Of a DNA stretch of 11,421 bases, positions 5,874 to 11,421 are shown in pieces. The position numbers and the translations under genes were made by a program. This DNA is from Ignatzschineria sp. (GTDB taxonomy: Bacteria; Pseudomonadota; Gammaproteobacteria; Cardiobacteriales; Wohlfahrtiimonadaceae): positions 1-11,421 of the forward strand of contig JASLEF010000084.1 of assembly GCA_030151245.1 (NCBI GenBank). The letters are read 5' to 3'. A model generated the notes under the pieces. That model did no database searches. It worked only from the letters and a program-made list of their open reading frames with translations, and had not been told where the DNA came from. How positions within the stretch are numbered: the stretch's first letter is position 1; each line of letters opens with the position of its first letter.

Positions 5874-6566
5874 TTACAGCGCTATTTTAGCTAACACTTT
5901 AAGGACAATATTCGCCGAGTTTTGGGCTGCAAAATCGAGATATTCCACAAAACTCATGGGCATCTCTTTATCAGGTAGATCAGAGAGGGCGCGAATGACA
6001 ATAAAAGGCGTTTGATAGAGATAGCAAACTTGAGCAATTGCCGCAGCTTCCATCTCGACTGCTTTGATATTGGGAAAGAGCTTTTTGATCATCTCTACAC
6101 GATGCTGGTCGGCAATAAATGCATCGCCTGTGCCGATTAAGCCGATTTGAGAGTTTATTTGAAGTTCTTTTAAGACGCTTGCTACGAGCTCGATGAGTTC
6201 TGGGTGCGATGGGAAGGTTTGTGGCAAGCCGGGTAATGTCGCTGGGGGTAACCCGATAGGGGTTAGATCGACATCATGATGGGCTGTTTCATCAGAGATA
6301 ATAATATCTCCAATGTTCATTCCAGAAATCAATCCTCCTGCGGAACCAATATTGATGACGATATTCGGTTTAAAATGTTCGTGAAGAAGGGTTGTAGCCA
6401 TTGCCGCTTGGACTTTTCCTACTCCTGAGCGCAGTAGCACGATGGGCTGGTTTTCTAAAGTACCTTGAATAAAGCGAATGCCGGCAATATTGGTCTCTTT
6501 TGCCTCTTTGATAAGCGAAGCAAGAAGGGTGACTTCCTGCTCCATTGCGCCAATAATTCCTATCAT
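5874..6566 (-). CDS. mtnN: 5'-methylthioadenosine/S-adenosylhomocysteine nucleosidase
   Basis: It cleaves adenine from methylthioadenosine and S-adenosylhomocysteine, feeding methionine salvage and the activated-methyl cycle; with LuxS, not in this window, it would supply the AI-2 precursor. The 230 residues are full length for the family. The start I-G-I-I-G-A-M-E-Q-E-V includes the conserved acid at Glu11. N-I-G-S-A-G-G at 72-78, G-T-G-D-A-F at 145-150, V-E-M-E-A-A-A-I-A at 170-178 (Glu171 and Glu173) and S-D at 195-196 (catalytic Asp196) are all intact. TAGGA lies about eight bases before the ATG. The gene is divergent from the amino-acid permease and appears monocistronic. Confidence 0.96.
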   Translation of the reverse strand: MIGIIGAMEQEVTLLASLIKEAKETNIAGIRFIQGTLENQPIVLLRSGVGKVQAAMATTLLHEHFKPNIVINIGSAGGLISGMNIGDIIISDETAHHDVDLTPIGLPPATLPGLPQTFPSHPELIELVASVLKELQINSQIGLIGTGDAFIADQHRVEMIKKLFPNIKAVEMEAAAIAQVCYLYQTPFIVIRALSDLPDKEMPMSFVEYLDFAAQNSANIVLKVLAKIAL

Positions 6567-6602
6567 GATGATATTCCTATGTCTTTAAAGAGAGTGTTCA
6601 AT

Positions 6603-6626
6603 GCATTATATAAATTATTTTAATGC
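6603..6626. promoter_or_regulatory. mtnN promoter region with inverted repeat
   Basis: A minus-strand TATAAT (6610-6605) lies 38 bases before mtnN and overlaps the left arm of an inverted repeat: GCATTA (6603-6608) and TAATGC (6621-6626). A second minus-strand TATAAT is at 6637-6632. Neither has a good -35 box. The inverted repeat could be an operator. Confidence 0.35.
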
Positions 6627-6698
6627 GTTTCATTATACGGAAAAGAGAAGGGGATTGTTGTTTTGATCGCTTTTAACATTCTAGAGATAAAAGGATTC

Positions 6699-6742
6699 TA
6701 TAATAAAGCTTTTATCACGGTTTTTGGGAAAGTTGTTATACT
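6699..6742 (+). promoter_or_regulatory. Candidate -10 boxes for the permease
   Basis: TATAAT at 6699-6704 and TATACT at 6737-6742 are plausible plus-strand -10 elements, 128 and 90 bases before the permease start. Neither has a convincing -35 at 16-18 bases. The leader would be about 80-120 bases long. Confidence 0.3.
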
Positions 6743-6831
6743 AAGCTGTTACATTATCAGTTGTTTAAATCGGCGCACTTTAGGTACTTAAGGTGCTGCT
6801 CAATGTCATGAATTTATGAAACGGGAAGATC

Positions 6832-8202
6832 ATGTCTGAGGGAAAAGAAGTAAAACTTAAAAGAGGACTTAAAAATCGCCATATCCAGATGATTGCTTTA
6901 GGTGGGGCGATTGGAACGGGGTTATTCTATGGTTCAGCGCAATCGATAGCCTTAGTAGGGCCGGCAATTTTATTAGCTTATTTACTGGGGGGATTTGTCA
7001 TTTATCTCATTATGACAATGATGGGAGAGATGTCGACGCATGAACCTGTTGCGGGTGCATTTAGTCATTTTTCTTATAAATATTGGGGGGAGTTCCCAGG
7101 ATTTCTAGCGGGATGGAATTACTGGTTTCTCTATATATTAGTGAGTATGGCTGAATTGTCGGTGGTGGGAATTTATATCCAAGTATGGTTTCCTGAGATT
7201 CCGCTTTGGGCCTCTTCTTTAACCGTTTTAGTTTTAATCACGATTATTAATCTTTTTTCTATTAAAATTTATGGTGAATTTGAATTTTGGTTTGCCTTGA
7301 TTAAAGTGTTAGCGATTATGCTCTTAATTGCATTAGGGGCTTATTTGATTCTCACAGGCGTTGAGGGAGCTTCGATCTCTAACTTATGGACACATGATGG
7401 TTTTTTCCCATTTGGTGTTAAGGAGTTCTTACTTTCTCTTGTGATTGTAATGTTCTCTTTCGGTGGAACGGAGTTAATTGGGATTACCGCGGGGGAGGCA
7501 GATGAGCCGAAAAAATCGATACCTAAGGCGATTAAACAGGTAATTTGGAGAATATTACTCTTCTATGTACTCTCCATTGCGGTCTTAATGATTTTACACC
7601 CATGGAATGAGATTGGTACGGAAGGAAGCCCTTTTGTAATCATTTTCCAAGAGATGGGGTTTGGGATTGTCAATACGCCGTTGGGAGAGATTAATATTCC
7701 GGCAACATTCTTCAACATCGTGGTATTGTCGGCAGCTATTTCCGTCTATAATAGCGGGATTTATAGTAATGGTCGGATGTTATTTGGTTTAGCAGAGCAA
7801 GGAAATGCACCAAAATTTTTCTTAAAGCTTAATCGTCATTCTGCGCCTTTTGTGGCTATTTTATTCTCTTCACTTTGTACCTTAGTTGCCGTGATTATTA
7901 ACTTCACTGTTCCGGAAGGTGCATTTATGCGTATTATGTCGTTAGCAGTTGCTGCGGCGACAATTACCTGGGGCTTAATTGTCATTGTGCAGTATAAATT
8001 TAGAAAGCAAGTTGATGTTAAAGAGTTAACATTTAAGGTGCCTTTTTATCCTTATAGCAACTATTTTGCATTAGCCTTTTTAGCATTATTGTTGGTCATG
8101 ATGACGCAATCGGGAAGTATGATCTATGCTGTAATTGTTATTCCTATTTGGATTGTCGCGCTCTATATAGGGTTTTTAATCAAAAAACGTTTAGAAAAAT
8201 AA
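6832..8202 (+). CDS. AroP/PheP-type aromatic amino acid permease (APC superfamily)
   Basis: A proton-coupled amino-acid importer of the inner membrane, AAT family. The 456 residues carry about 12 hydrophobic segments. The N-terminus, L-K-R-G-L-K-N-R-H-I-Q-M (9-20), leads into the substrate-binding G-A-I-G-T-G-L-F (25-32). W-N-Y-W at 95-98, E-F-W-F-A-L-I-K-V at 151-159, the F-S-F-G-G-T-E-L-I-G-I-T-A segment (208-220) with E-A-D at 222-224 and S-I-P-K-A at 229-233, and the later S-V-Y-N-S-G-I-Y-S-N-G-R-M-L-F-G-L block are all family hallmarks. The closest recalled relatives are E. coli AroP and PheP, so phenylalanine, tyrosine or tryptophan are the likely substrates; other amino acids cannot be excluded. 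Only a modest GGGA precedes the start. Confidence 0.93.
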   Translation: MSEGKEVKLKRGLKNRHIQMIALGGAIGTGLFYGSAQSIALVGPAILLAYLLGGFVIYLIMTMMGEMSTHEPVAGAFSHFSYKYWGEFPGFLAGWNYWFLYILVSMAELSVVGIYIQVWFPEIPLWASSLTVLVLITIINLFSIKIYGEFEFWFALIKVLAIMLLIALGAYLILTGVEGASISNLWTHDGFFPFGVKEFLLSLVIVMFSFGGTELIGITAGEADEPKKSIPKAIKQVIWRILLFYVLSIAVLMILHPWNEIGTEGSPFVIIFQEMGFGIVNTPLGEINIPATFFNIVVLSAAISVYNSGIYSNGRMLFGLAEQGNAPKFFLKLNRHSAPFVAILFSSLCTLVAVIINFTVPEGAFMRIMSLAVAAATITWGLIVIVQYKFRKQVDVKELTFKVPFYPYSNYFALAFLALLLVMMTQSGSMIYAVIVIPIWIVALYIGFLIKKRLEK

Positions 8203-8216
8203 TGGTGGCAATATAA

Positions 8217-8278
8217 GCAGCTATCTCAATGATACTATAAGTATGCTTAGATGAAGAGCCCTCTTATTTGAGATCTGC
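8217..8278 (+). other. Possible three-way-junction RNA in the permease 3' region
   Basis: An outer stem joins GCAG plus ATCTCAA (8217-8229, with a two-base CT bulge) to TTGAGATCTGC (8268-8278). Inside it sit two small hairpins: ATACT/AGTAT (8232-8244) and AAGA/TCTT (8254-8265). It starts 15 bases after the permease stop and ends just before the terminator. The pairings are visible; a biological role is not shown. Confidence 0.4.
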
Positions 8279-8282
8279 TAAG

Positions 8283-8318
8283 AAGCTAGGAGTCAACGTT
8301 TGATTTCCTAGCTTTTTT
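8283..8318 (+). terminator. Intrinsic terminator of the permease gene
   Basis: AAGCTAGGA (8283-8291) pairs with TCCTAGCTT (8306-8314), and TCAA/TTGA (8293-8303) extends the stem inside. Six T follow at 8313-8318. It lies 80 bases after the stop codon. Confidence 0.93.
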
Positions 8319-8401
8319 ATCTCTATCAATAGTTGACCTTAGAGTCCATTAAGCAGGGAATATTGATATGCCATGAGATCTTTCTGAAGGTCATGATTTA
8401 T

Positions 8402-8434
8402 ATTCAGTAACTTATCGTGATAAGCATATTGAAT
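8402..8434. other. Imperfect long hairpin downstream of the DUF805 gene
   Basis: ATTCAGTA (8402-8409) pairs with TATTGAAT (8427-8434), including one G-T pair. After a small internal loop, CTTAT (8411-8415) pairs with ATAAG (8420-8424). No T tract follows on either strand. It may be a transcript-end structure for the minus-strand DUF805 gene, whose stop codon is 35 bases away. Confidence 0.4.
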
Positions 8435-8468
8435 GTTCTGATGTTATGTTGTGAAAGAGCTCTTGATT

Positions 8469-9092
8469 TTATTGCAAGTTTTGCAGGAAAGTGATGGAGA
8501 TGCTTTGTAGGGTAATATAGCGGTAAATAAAATAGCCGCCCACGACCAACGCTAAGATTAGTAAAAATGCACCGATTGGGTGTCCCTTTTGCGTGGCAGG
8601 TCCATAGTTATTGGGCTTATCATTGCCAGGCATGACAAAGGGGAATAATTGTGCGGCTAAGCCAATAGAGGCAAAGAGATAAAATAAAGTGTGGATCAAT
8701 GTTTTATTGAGAGTCATTGGAATCATAACGATAATTAGAACGGCTAGATAGGGTAATGTAAAGATAATGCATGACCACCAACCAGAGAGATTAATATCGT
8801 GTAAACGCATAATGGCCATTCGCATATTTAATAACAGGGCTGTCCCGAGAAGTCCCGCATGGAAGATCAGTTTCACTAAACTTTTTGTCATATCTGTTGA
8901 ACGATCATTGCTATCAAATAATGTGAATAGCCCATGTTCGATTACAAAATAGTAGAGCAAATAAACGCTCGTAATAAGTACAAGATAGGTAATAAATCGA
9001 TTGGCAAACTCAAGACGTCCAATTCTCCCCGTAAATCCAAAAGAGAAATACGAGGGCGCTTTTTGCAGATGCGATGGCTGTTGTTTACTCAT
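8469..9092 (-). CDS. DUF805 family membrane protein
   Basis: An inner-membrane protein of unknown function with the DUF805 (YhaH-like) signature. It has 207 residues. A 20-residue cytoplasmic N-terminus leads to G-R-I-G-R-L-E-F at 22-29, R-L-H-D-I-N-L-S-G-W-W at 96-106 just before a membrane helix, and P-G-N-D-K-P-N-N-Y-G at 155-164; these three motifs define the family. About five hydrophobic segments lie at 35-50, 75-92, 105-125, 133-153 and 172-191, more than the three or four of the smallest members, with a helix added after the final motif. GAGG lies seven bases before the ATG. It has its own promoter candidate (9137-9165) and a terminator separates it from the gene upstream, so it is probably monocistronic. 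Confidence 0.9.
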   Translation of the reverse strand: MSKQQPSHLQKAPSYFSFGFTGRIGRLEFANRFITYLVLITSVYLLYYFVIEHGLFTLFDSNDRSTDMTKSLVKLIFHAGLLGTALLLNMRMAIMRLHDINLSGWWSCIIFTLPYLAVLIIVMIPMTLNKTLIHTLFYLFASIGLAAQLFPFVMPGNDKPNNYGPATQKGHPIGAFLLILALVVGGYFIYRYITLQSISITFLQNLQ

Positions 9093-9136
9093 GAAAAACC
9101 TCAGTAAAGAACTGATTAATTTGGAATGATAACTTC

Positions 9137-9165
9137 ATTATAGAAGCGCTTTATTTATGCTACAA
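9137..9165 (-). promoter_or_regulatory. Candidate sigma-70 promoter for the DUF805 gene
   Basis: On the minus strand TTGTAG (9165-9160) and a perfect TATAAT (9142-9137) are 17 bases apart, about 45 bases before the start codon. The palindrome AAGCGCTT (9144-9151) sits in the spacer. Confidence 0.55.
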
Positions 9166-9209
9166 GCTTGATTTGGCACGAAAAGAGATTAAGTTAGCAC
9201 TTATAATGT

Positions 9210-9242
9210 CAAAAGCTGAGATGGAGTCCATCTCAGCTTTTG
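9210..9242 (-). terminator. Terminator of the DsbA-like/membrane protein operon
   Basis: A perfect 15-bp stem pairs 9210-9224 with 9228-9242 around a three-base loop; the core is AGCTGAGATGG. The outer arm supplies four T on either strand, so it can work in both directions. It begins 24 bases after the stop of the 110-residue membrane protein on the minus strand and insulates the DUF805 gene. Confidence 0.85.
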
Positions 9243-9265
9243 GGTATATGATACTTTTATTTTGC

Positions 9266-9598
9266 CTACTGCGCTTTAGGATCATCATTAAAAGAGAGGC
9301 TTTTACCTCTTAATACCCGCCAAATAACGCTTTTAAAGACCCAGATATTAATCACTCCAAGAATTAAGAGGAATGTAATCACGAAATAAGCAAAGTAAAT
9401 TTCGGACATATCTTTTAGCGTACCTAAGAGATTCGTATTAAAGTGAAGGATCAGTAAAGTGCCGACCGCTACTGTAAATACAATGAGAAAGAGCGACATC
9501 CAGAGCTTGCGAATACTCTCTTTAGATAGCATAAAAAAAGAGACAATATAGGCTATAACAGTAACGCCGAATAAACCACTAATTAAGATTAATTCCAT
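9266..9598 (-). CDS. Three-helix membrane protein, unknown function
   Basis: I do not recognise this 110-residue protein. It has three hydrophobic segments at about 3-23, 32-52 and 67-87, a basic cytoplasmic-type loop between the first two (S-K-E-S-I-R-K-L), and a polar C-terminal tail with R-V-L-R-G-K (94-99) ending D-D-P-K-A-Q. AAGGA lies about nine bases before the ATG. It follows the DsbA-family gene after 28 bases and a strong terminator comes after it, so the two are likely one transcript. That context hints at a link with thiol or oxidative-stress functions, but no conserved cysteine is present in this protein. Confidence 0.82.
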   Translation of the reverse strand: MELILISGLFGVTVIAYIVSFFMLSKESIRKLWMSLFLIVFTVAVGTLLILHFNTNLLGTLKDMSEIYFAYFVITFLLILGVINIWVFKSVIWRVLRGKSLSFNDDPKAQ

Positions 9599-9626
9599 GG
9601 ATCATTTTCCTTTTGTATTTTGAAAG

Positions 9627-10292
9627 TTATGCATCTACTTTACCATTTTTTTCTTTCATGTATTCAACTAAGAAGCTATGAAAATCTTCAACTTTTTGGG
9701 CGCCTTGAATTGCGACCTCATTATCAATTACAAAGAAAGGAACGCTTTGGATATTAATACGATGGGCAATCGCTTCATCATCACGAACAGCGTTAACATA
9801 GGTCTCTTCATCAAGTGCTTTTTTAACATCAGAGATATCTAGTTTGAGTTTATCAGCAATTTCTATCAATGCGACAATATCACTTAAGTTAATACCATCT
9901 TGAAAATAAGCTTTAAAGAGAAGATCTGCGCAGGCTTTGATCTTGCTAGGTGCTTTATTGGCAACGTAGTGTAATAATTGATGAGCAATAAATGTATTTG
10001 TAGGAACAATTTTATCGGTATTAATTGTTAGACCCACTGTTGCTGCCATTCCTGCAGAGTTAGTGGTTAACTCTTTTGCTTTCTCAGGAGTTGTTTGATA
10101 ACGTTCGGCGAGCACTTCATCTAAAGTTTGTTCGGTGAATGCAGGGGCATCGGGTGCTAATTCAAAGCTGCGGTATTGAATTTTGATCTGCGCCATCTCT
10201 TCTTCAGTAAGAAGCATAATTGCTTGTTCTAAATTATGTTTGCCGATATAGCAAAATGGGCAAGAGAAATCAGACCAAATTTGTATGTTCAT
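9627..10292 (-). CDS. DsbA-family oxidoreductase, FrnE-like
   Basis: A thioredoxin-fold disulfide oxidoreductase or isomerase of the FrnE/DsbA_2 subgroup. It has 221 residues. The active site C-P-F-C (Cys11 and Cys14, within S-C-P-F-C-Y-I-G-K) sits on the first strand. A helical insert spans about 50-175, and the cis-proline loop is V-P-F-F-V-I-D at 184-190 with Pro185. There is no signal peptide, so unlike classical DsbA it should act in the cytoplasm, as known FrnE proteins do, and may protect against oxidative stress. AAAGGA stands about ten bases before the ATG. It is first in a two-gene minus-strand operon and divergent from the hotdog thioesterase gene. Confidence 0.93.
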   Translation of the reverse strand: MNIQIWSDFSCPFCYIGKHNLEQAIMLLTEEEMAQIKIQYRSFELAPDAPAFTEQTLDEVLAERYQTTPEKAKELTTNSAGMAATVGLTINTDKIVPTNTFIAHQLLHYVANKAPSKIKACADLLFKAYFQDGINLSDIVALIEIADKLKLDISDVKKALDEETYVNAVRDDEAIAHRINIQSVPFFVIDNEVAIQGAQKVEDFHSFLVEYMKEKNGKVDA

Positions 10293-10459
10293 AGATATAC
10301 TTTCCTTTAGCTCAGATAAATGAGAATATAATTGTTTATTGTATCTTAAAAAGAGACCAGAATGCAGTATTGCGTGTTATTTTCTTCATCGATTTTAAAG
10401 AGATTGCAATCATTAAGTGCTGCATTTTGTTTTTCTATAAAAATAGTAGGGAGCAGGAA
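10293..10459. promoter_or_regulatory. Divergent promoter region, DsbA-like and thioesterase genes
   Basis: This 167-base divergent spacer is strongly AT-rich. The clearest plus-strand element is TATAAA at 10436-10441, with TTAAGT 17 bases upstream; the minus strand has TACAAT and TATATT boxes without good -35 partners. Seven-base inverted copies AATGCAG (10361-10367) and CTGCATT (10420-10426) lie 52 bases apart. Exact promoters cannot be fixed from the sequence. Confidence 0.3.
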
Positions 10460-10882
10460 ATGATTGGAGAGAGAACGGTCGAGCACATTAATGAACGTAC
10501 TGGTAAAAATCTTCTTAAAACATTGGGAATTAAGGTGGTAGAGCTCAGTGAAAGTTATGCCGAGGCAACGATGCCTGTGACAGAAGATAATCAGCAGACA
10601 ATGGGATTTCTGCATGGTGGTGCAACAATTGCATTGGCAGAAACAATCGGGGGGATTGGCTCTTTTGCTATTTTGCCACAAGAAGAGGGCTGTGTAGGAA
10701 TGCAAATTAGCGCAAGCCATATCTCTTCTGCAAATATTGGAGATCTTGTCATTGCAAAAGCAGATCTGATTCACAAAGGAAAGCGCTCTCATATTTGGGA
10801 TGTGAATATTTACTCTGAAAAGAGTGGTCGCTTAATTTCCAGTATTAAGGTTACAAATGCAATTATTCCTATTACAAAATAG
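10460..10882 (+). CDS. PaaI/YdiI-type hotdog-fold thioesterase
   Basis: Hydrolyses an acyl-CoA or related thioester in the cytoplasm; the family includes MenI (DHNA-CoA hydrolase), YdiI and EntH-like enzymes. The 140 residues match the family length. Key motifs are M-G-F-L-H-G-G at 48-54, with the catalytic Glu61 in A-L-A-E-T-I-G-G, and H-I-S-S-A at about 86-90; the later H-K-G-K-R-S-H-I-W-D segment fits the acyl-CoA-binding end of YdiI. The frame is open 30 codons further upstream to a TTG at 10370, but AGGGAG (10448-10453), six bases before the ATG at 10460, and the family start favour 10460. No menaquinone or paa gene is adjacent, so the substrate is unknown. Confidence 0.93.
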   Translation: MIGERTVEHINERTGKNLLKTLGIKVVELSESYAEATMPVTEDNQQTMGFLHGGATIALAETIGGIGSFAILPQEEGCVGMQISASHISSANIGDLVIAKADLIHKGKRSHIWDVNIYSEKSGRLISSIKVTNAIIPITK

Positions 10883-10901
10883 ATTGAATAATAGATACTC
10901 G

Positions 10902-10943
10902 CAGAAAGATAAAAGTCGCTTTTGAAGTGCTTTTATCTTTCTG
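10902..10943. terminator. Bidirectional terminator-like hairpin between convergent genes
   Basis: CAGAAAGATAAAAG (10902-10915) pairs perfectly with CTTTTATCTTTCTG (10930-10943), and a further weak stem forms in the loop. It begins 20 bases after the thioesterase stop and lies 28 bases beyond the lipoprotein stop on the other strand. The T runs lie mostly within the stem, so its strength is uncertain. Confidence 0.6.
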
Positions 10944-10970
10944 ATACGCTTTTATTCTTACTCTTATTCT

Positions 10971-11117
10971 TTATTTACTCAGGTTATAGTCATAGGAGAT
11001 TCTGCCATAAACTTGATTAGAATAATCATTGCGTGCTTTTACGCTAGGAGTGCCAGAAGAGGCACAGGCGGAGAGAATCATTAATGTTGTTATGAGGAGT
11101 ATTAGCTTCGCTTTCAT
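10971..11117 (-). CDS. Small predicted lipoprotein, 48 residues
   Basis: A short gene read directly from the sequence. The product begins M-K-A-K, followed by a hydrophobic run (5-15) and the lipobox L-S-A-C with Cys18 as the lipidation site. Alanine at +2 predicts outer-membrane sorting by the Lol rule. The mature part has only about 31 residues, beginning C-A-S-S-G-T-P-S and ending Y-G-R-I-S-Y-D-Y-N-L-S-K, rich in tyrosine and serine. AGGA stands about nine bases before the ATG, and a promoter candidate (TTGCAC, 16 bases, TAGAAT) lies upstream. I do not recognise the family. It is convergent with the thioesterase gene and lies beyond the rpsU terminator. Confidence 0.8.
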   Translation of the reverse strand: MKAKLILLITTLMILSACASSGTPSVKARNDYSNQVYGRISYDYNLSK

Positions 11118-11156
11118 ATGAAATATTCCTAGTGATAGATATGTTAGTTATCTTCT

Positions 11157-11184
11157 ATTCTACGTTGAATGAAAACAGGTGCAA
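11157..11184 (-). promoter_or_regulatory. Candidate promoter of the small lipoprotein gene
   Basis: On the minus strand TTGCAC (11184-11179) and TAGAAT (11162-11157) are 16 bases apart, 39 bases before the start codon. The -10 matches five of six consensus positions. Confidence 0.4.
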
Positions 11185-11283
11185 CCTATCCTGTCTAGAT
11201 ATTATTGCAAAGAGTAGGCATCGGCAGGGAATAACAGTAATGAGTTAAATGTTGAGTTTGATGCGTGGGAAATGCAAGCAATA

Positions 11284-11314
11284 AAAAACCCTAGATTAAA
11301 AATCTAGGGTTTTT
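11284..11314 (-). terminator. Intrinsic terminator of rpsU
   Basis: A perfect 14-bp stem pairs 11284-11297 with 11301-11314; the GC core is CCCTAGAT, the loop is three bases and T runs flank both sides. It lies 40 bases after the rpsU stop codon on the minus strand and can also stop plus-strand transcription. Confidence 0.93.
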
Positions 11315-11354
11315 ATCGTTACTCACATTGAGTAGCTTTAAAACTAAACAACGA

Positions 11355-11421
11355 TTAGTAGTAACGGATTCTACGGTTAGATTCGCGCATTATACGTTTA
11401 TAATGGCGTTTCTGAGCCGCA
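11355..11421 (-). CDS. rpsU: Ribosomal protein S21, C-terminal end (partial)
   Basis: The last 21 codons and stop of S21, a small-subunit protein that helps initiation. The visible end reads Q-K-R-H-Y-K-R-I-M-R-E-S-N-R-R-I-R-Y-Y, matching the basic tail of the E. coli protein (K-R-H-A-K-K-L-A-R-E-N-A-R-R-T-R-L-Y) in spacing and key residues. The N-terminal part lies outside the window. A strong terminator follows at 11284-11314, so rpsU is the last gene of its transcript. In many gammaproteobacteria rpsU precedes dnaG and rpoD; that order is not seen here. Confidence 0.9.
   Translation of the reverse strand, partial: AAQKRHYKRIMRESNRRIRYY

Noticed and set aside
3747..10399. Shared 14-mer TCATCGATTTTAAA at 3747 and 10386
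   Set aside because: A single shared AT-rich 14-mer in 11 kb is expected often enough by chance, and the contexts differ.
10370..10459. 30-residue N-terminal extension of the thioesterase from a TTG
   Set aside because: The family begins near the ATG at 10460, which has a well-placed AGGGAG; the extension is an accidental hydrophobic read-through of promoter DNA.
10346..10792. 148-codon minus-strand frame opposite the thioesterase gene
   Set aside because: It is antisense to a clear hotdog thioesterase, is cysteine-rich in a random-looking way and has no ribosome binding site.

Overview
The window is AT-rich chromosomal DNA from a Gram-negative bacterium, probably a gammaproteobacterium. 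The evidence is the gene content: an AroP/PheP-type permease, an SseA-type sulfurtransferase, a YffB-type ArsC-like protein, an Enterobacteria-like MTA/SAH nucleosidase, a lipobox lipoprotein and an S21 C-terminus. The AT-rich codon use and gene mix would fit the Cardiobacteriales (Ignatzschineria/Wohlfahrtiimonas type), but that placement is a guess. There is no transposase, integrase, phage gene, CRISPR array, tRNA or 16S/23S rRNA.

Layout. 1-306 has no gene that I can support, but ends in an array of five perfect AGGTCAT heptamers. 307-1697 holds three tightly packed tandem paralogs on the plus strand. Each is a small two-helix membrane protein with a conserved C-terminal domain of unknown function. 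1735-2607 is a two-domain sulfurtransferase (minus). A 460-base divergent spacer with two near-palindromic 13-mers precedes a YffB/Spx-like protein (plus, 3071-3415) that ends in a clear terminator. 3416-3789 is gene-free and carries an octamer array. 3790-5181 is a succinate-semialdehyde-type aldehyde dehydrogenase (minus) with its own terminator and a likely operator. 5182-5873 is the longest gene-free stretch. 5874-6566 is MTA/SAH nucleosidase (minus), divergent from an aromatic amino-acid-type permease (plus, 6832-8202), which is followed by a structured 3' region and a terminator. 8469-9092 is a DUF805 membrane protein (minus). 9266-10292 is a probable two-gene minus-strand operon: a FrnE-like DsbA-family protein, then a 110-residue membrane protein. 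10460-10882 is a PaaI/YdiI-type hotdog thioesterase (plus), convergent with a previously unlisted 48-residue lipoprotein (minus, 10971-11117). The window ends inside rpsU (minus).

How the genes relate. Most are single-gene housekeeping or metabolic units, each with its own terminator or promoter. There is a loose theme of sulfur and thiol chemistry (sulfurtransferase, ArsC/Spx-like protein, DsbA-like protein, MTA/SAH salvage), but the genes are not co-operonic and I do not claim a pathway. The part most likely to be undescribed is the three-paralog membrane operon with the variable-looking heptamer array just before its first gene. The small lipoprotein and the paired operator-like motifs come next.
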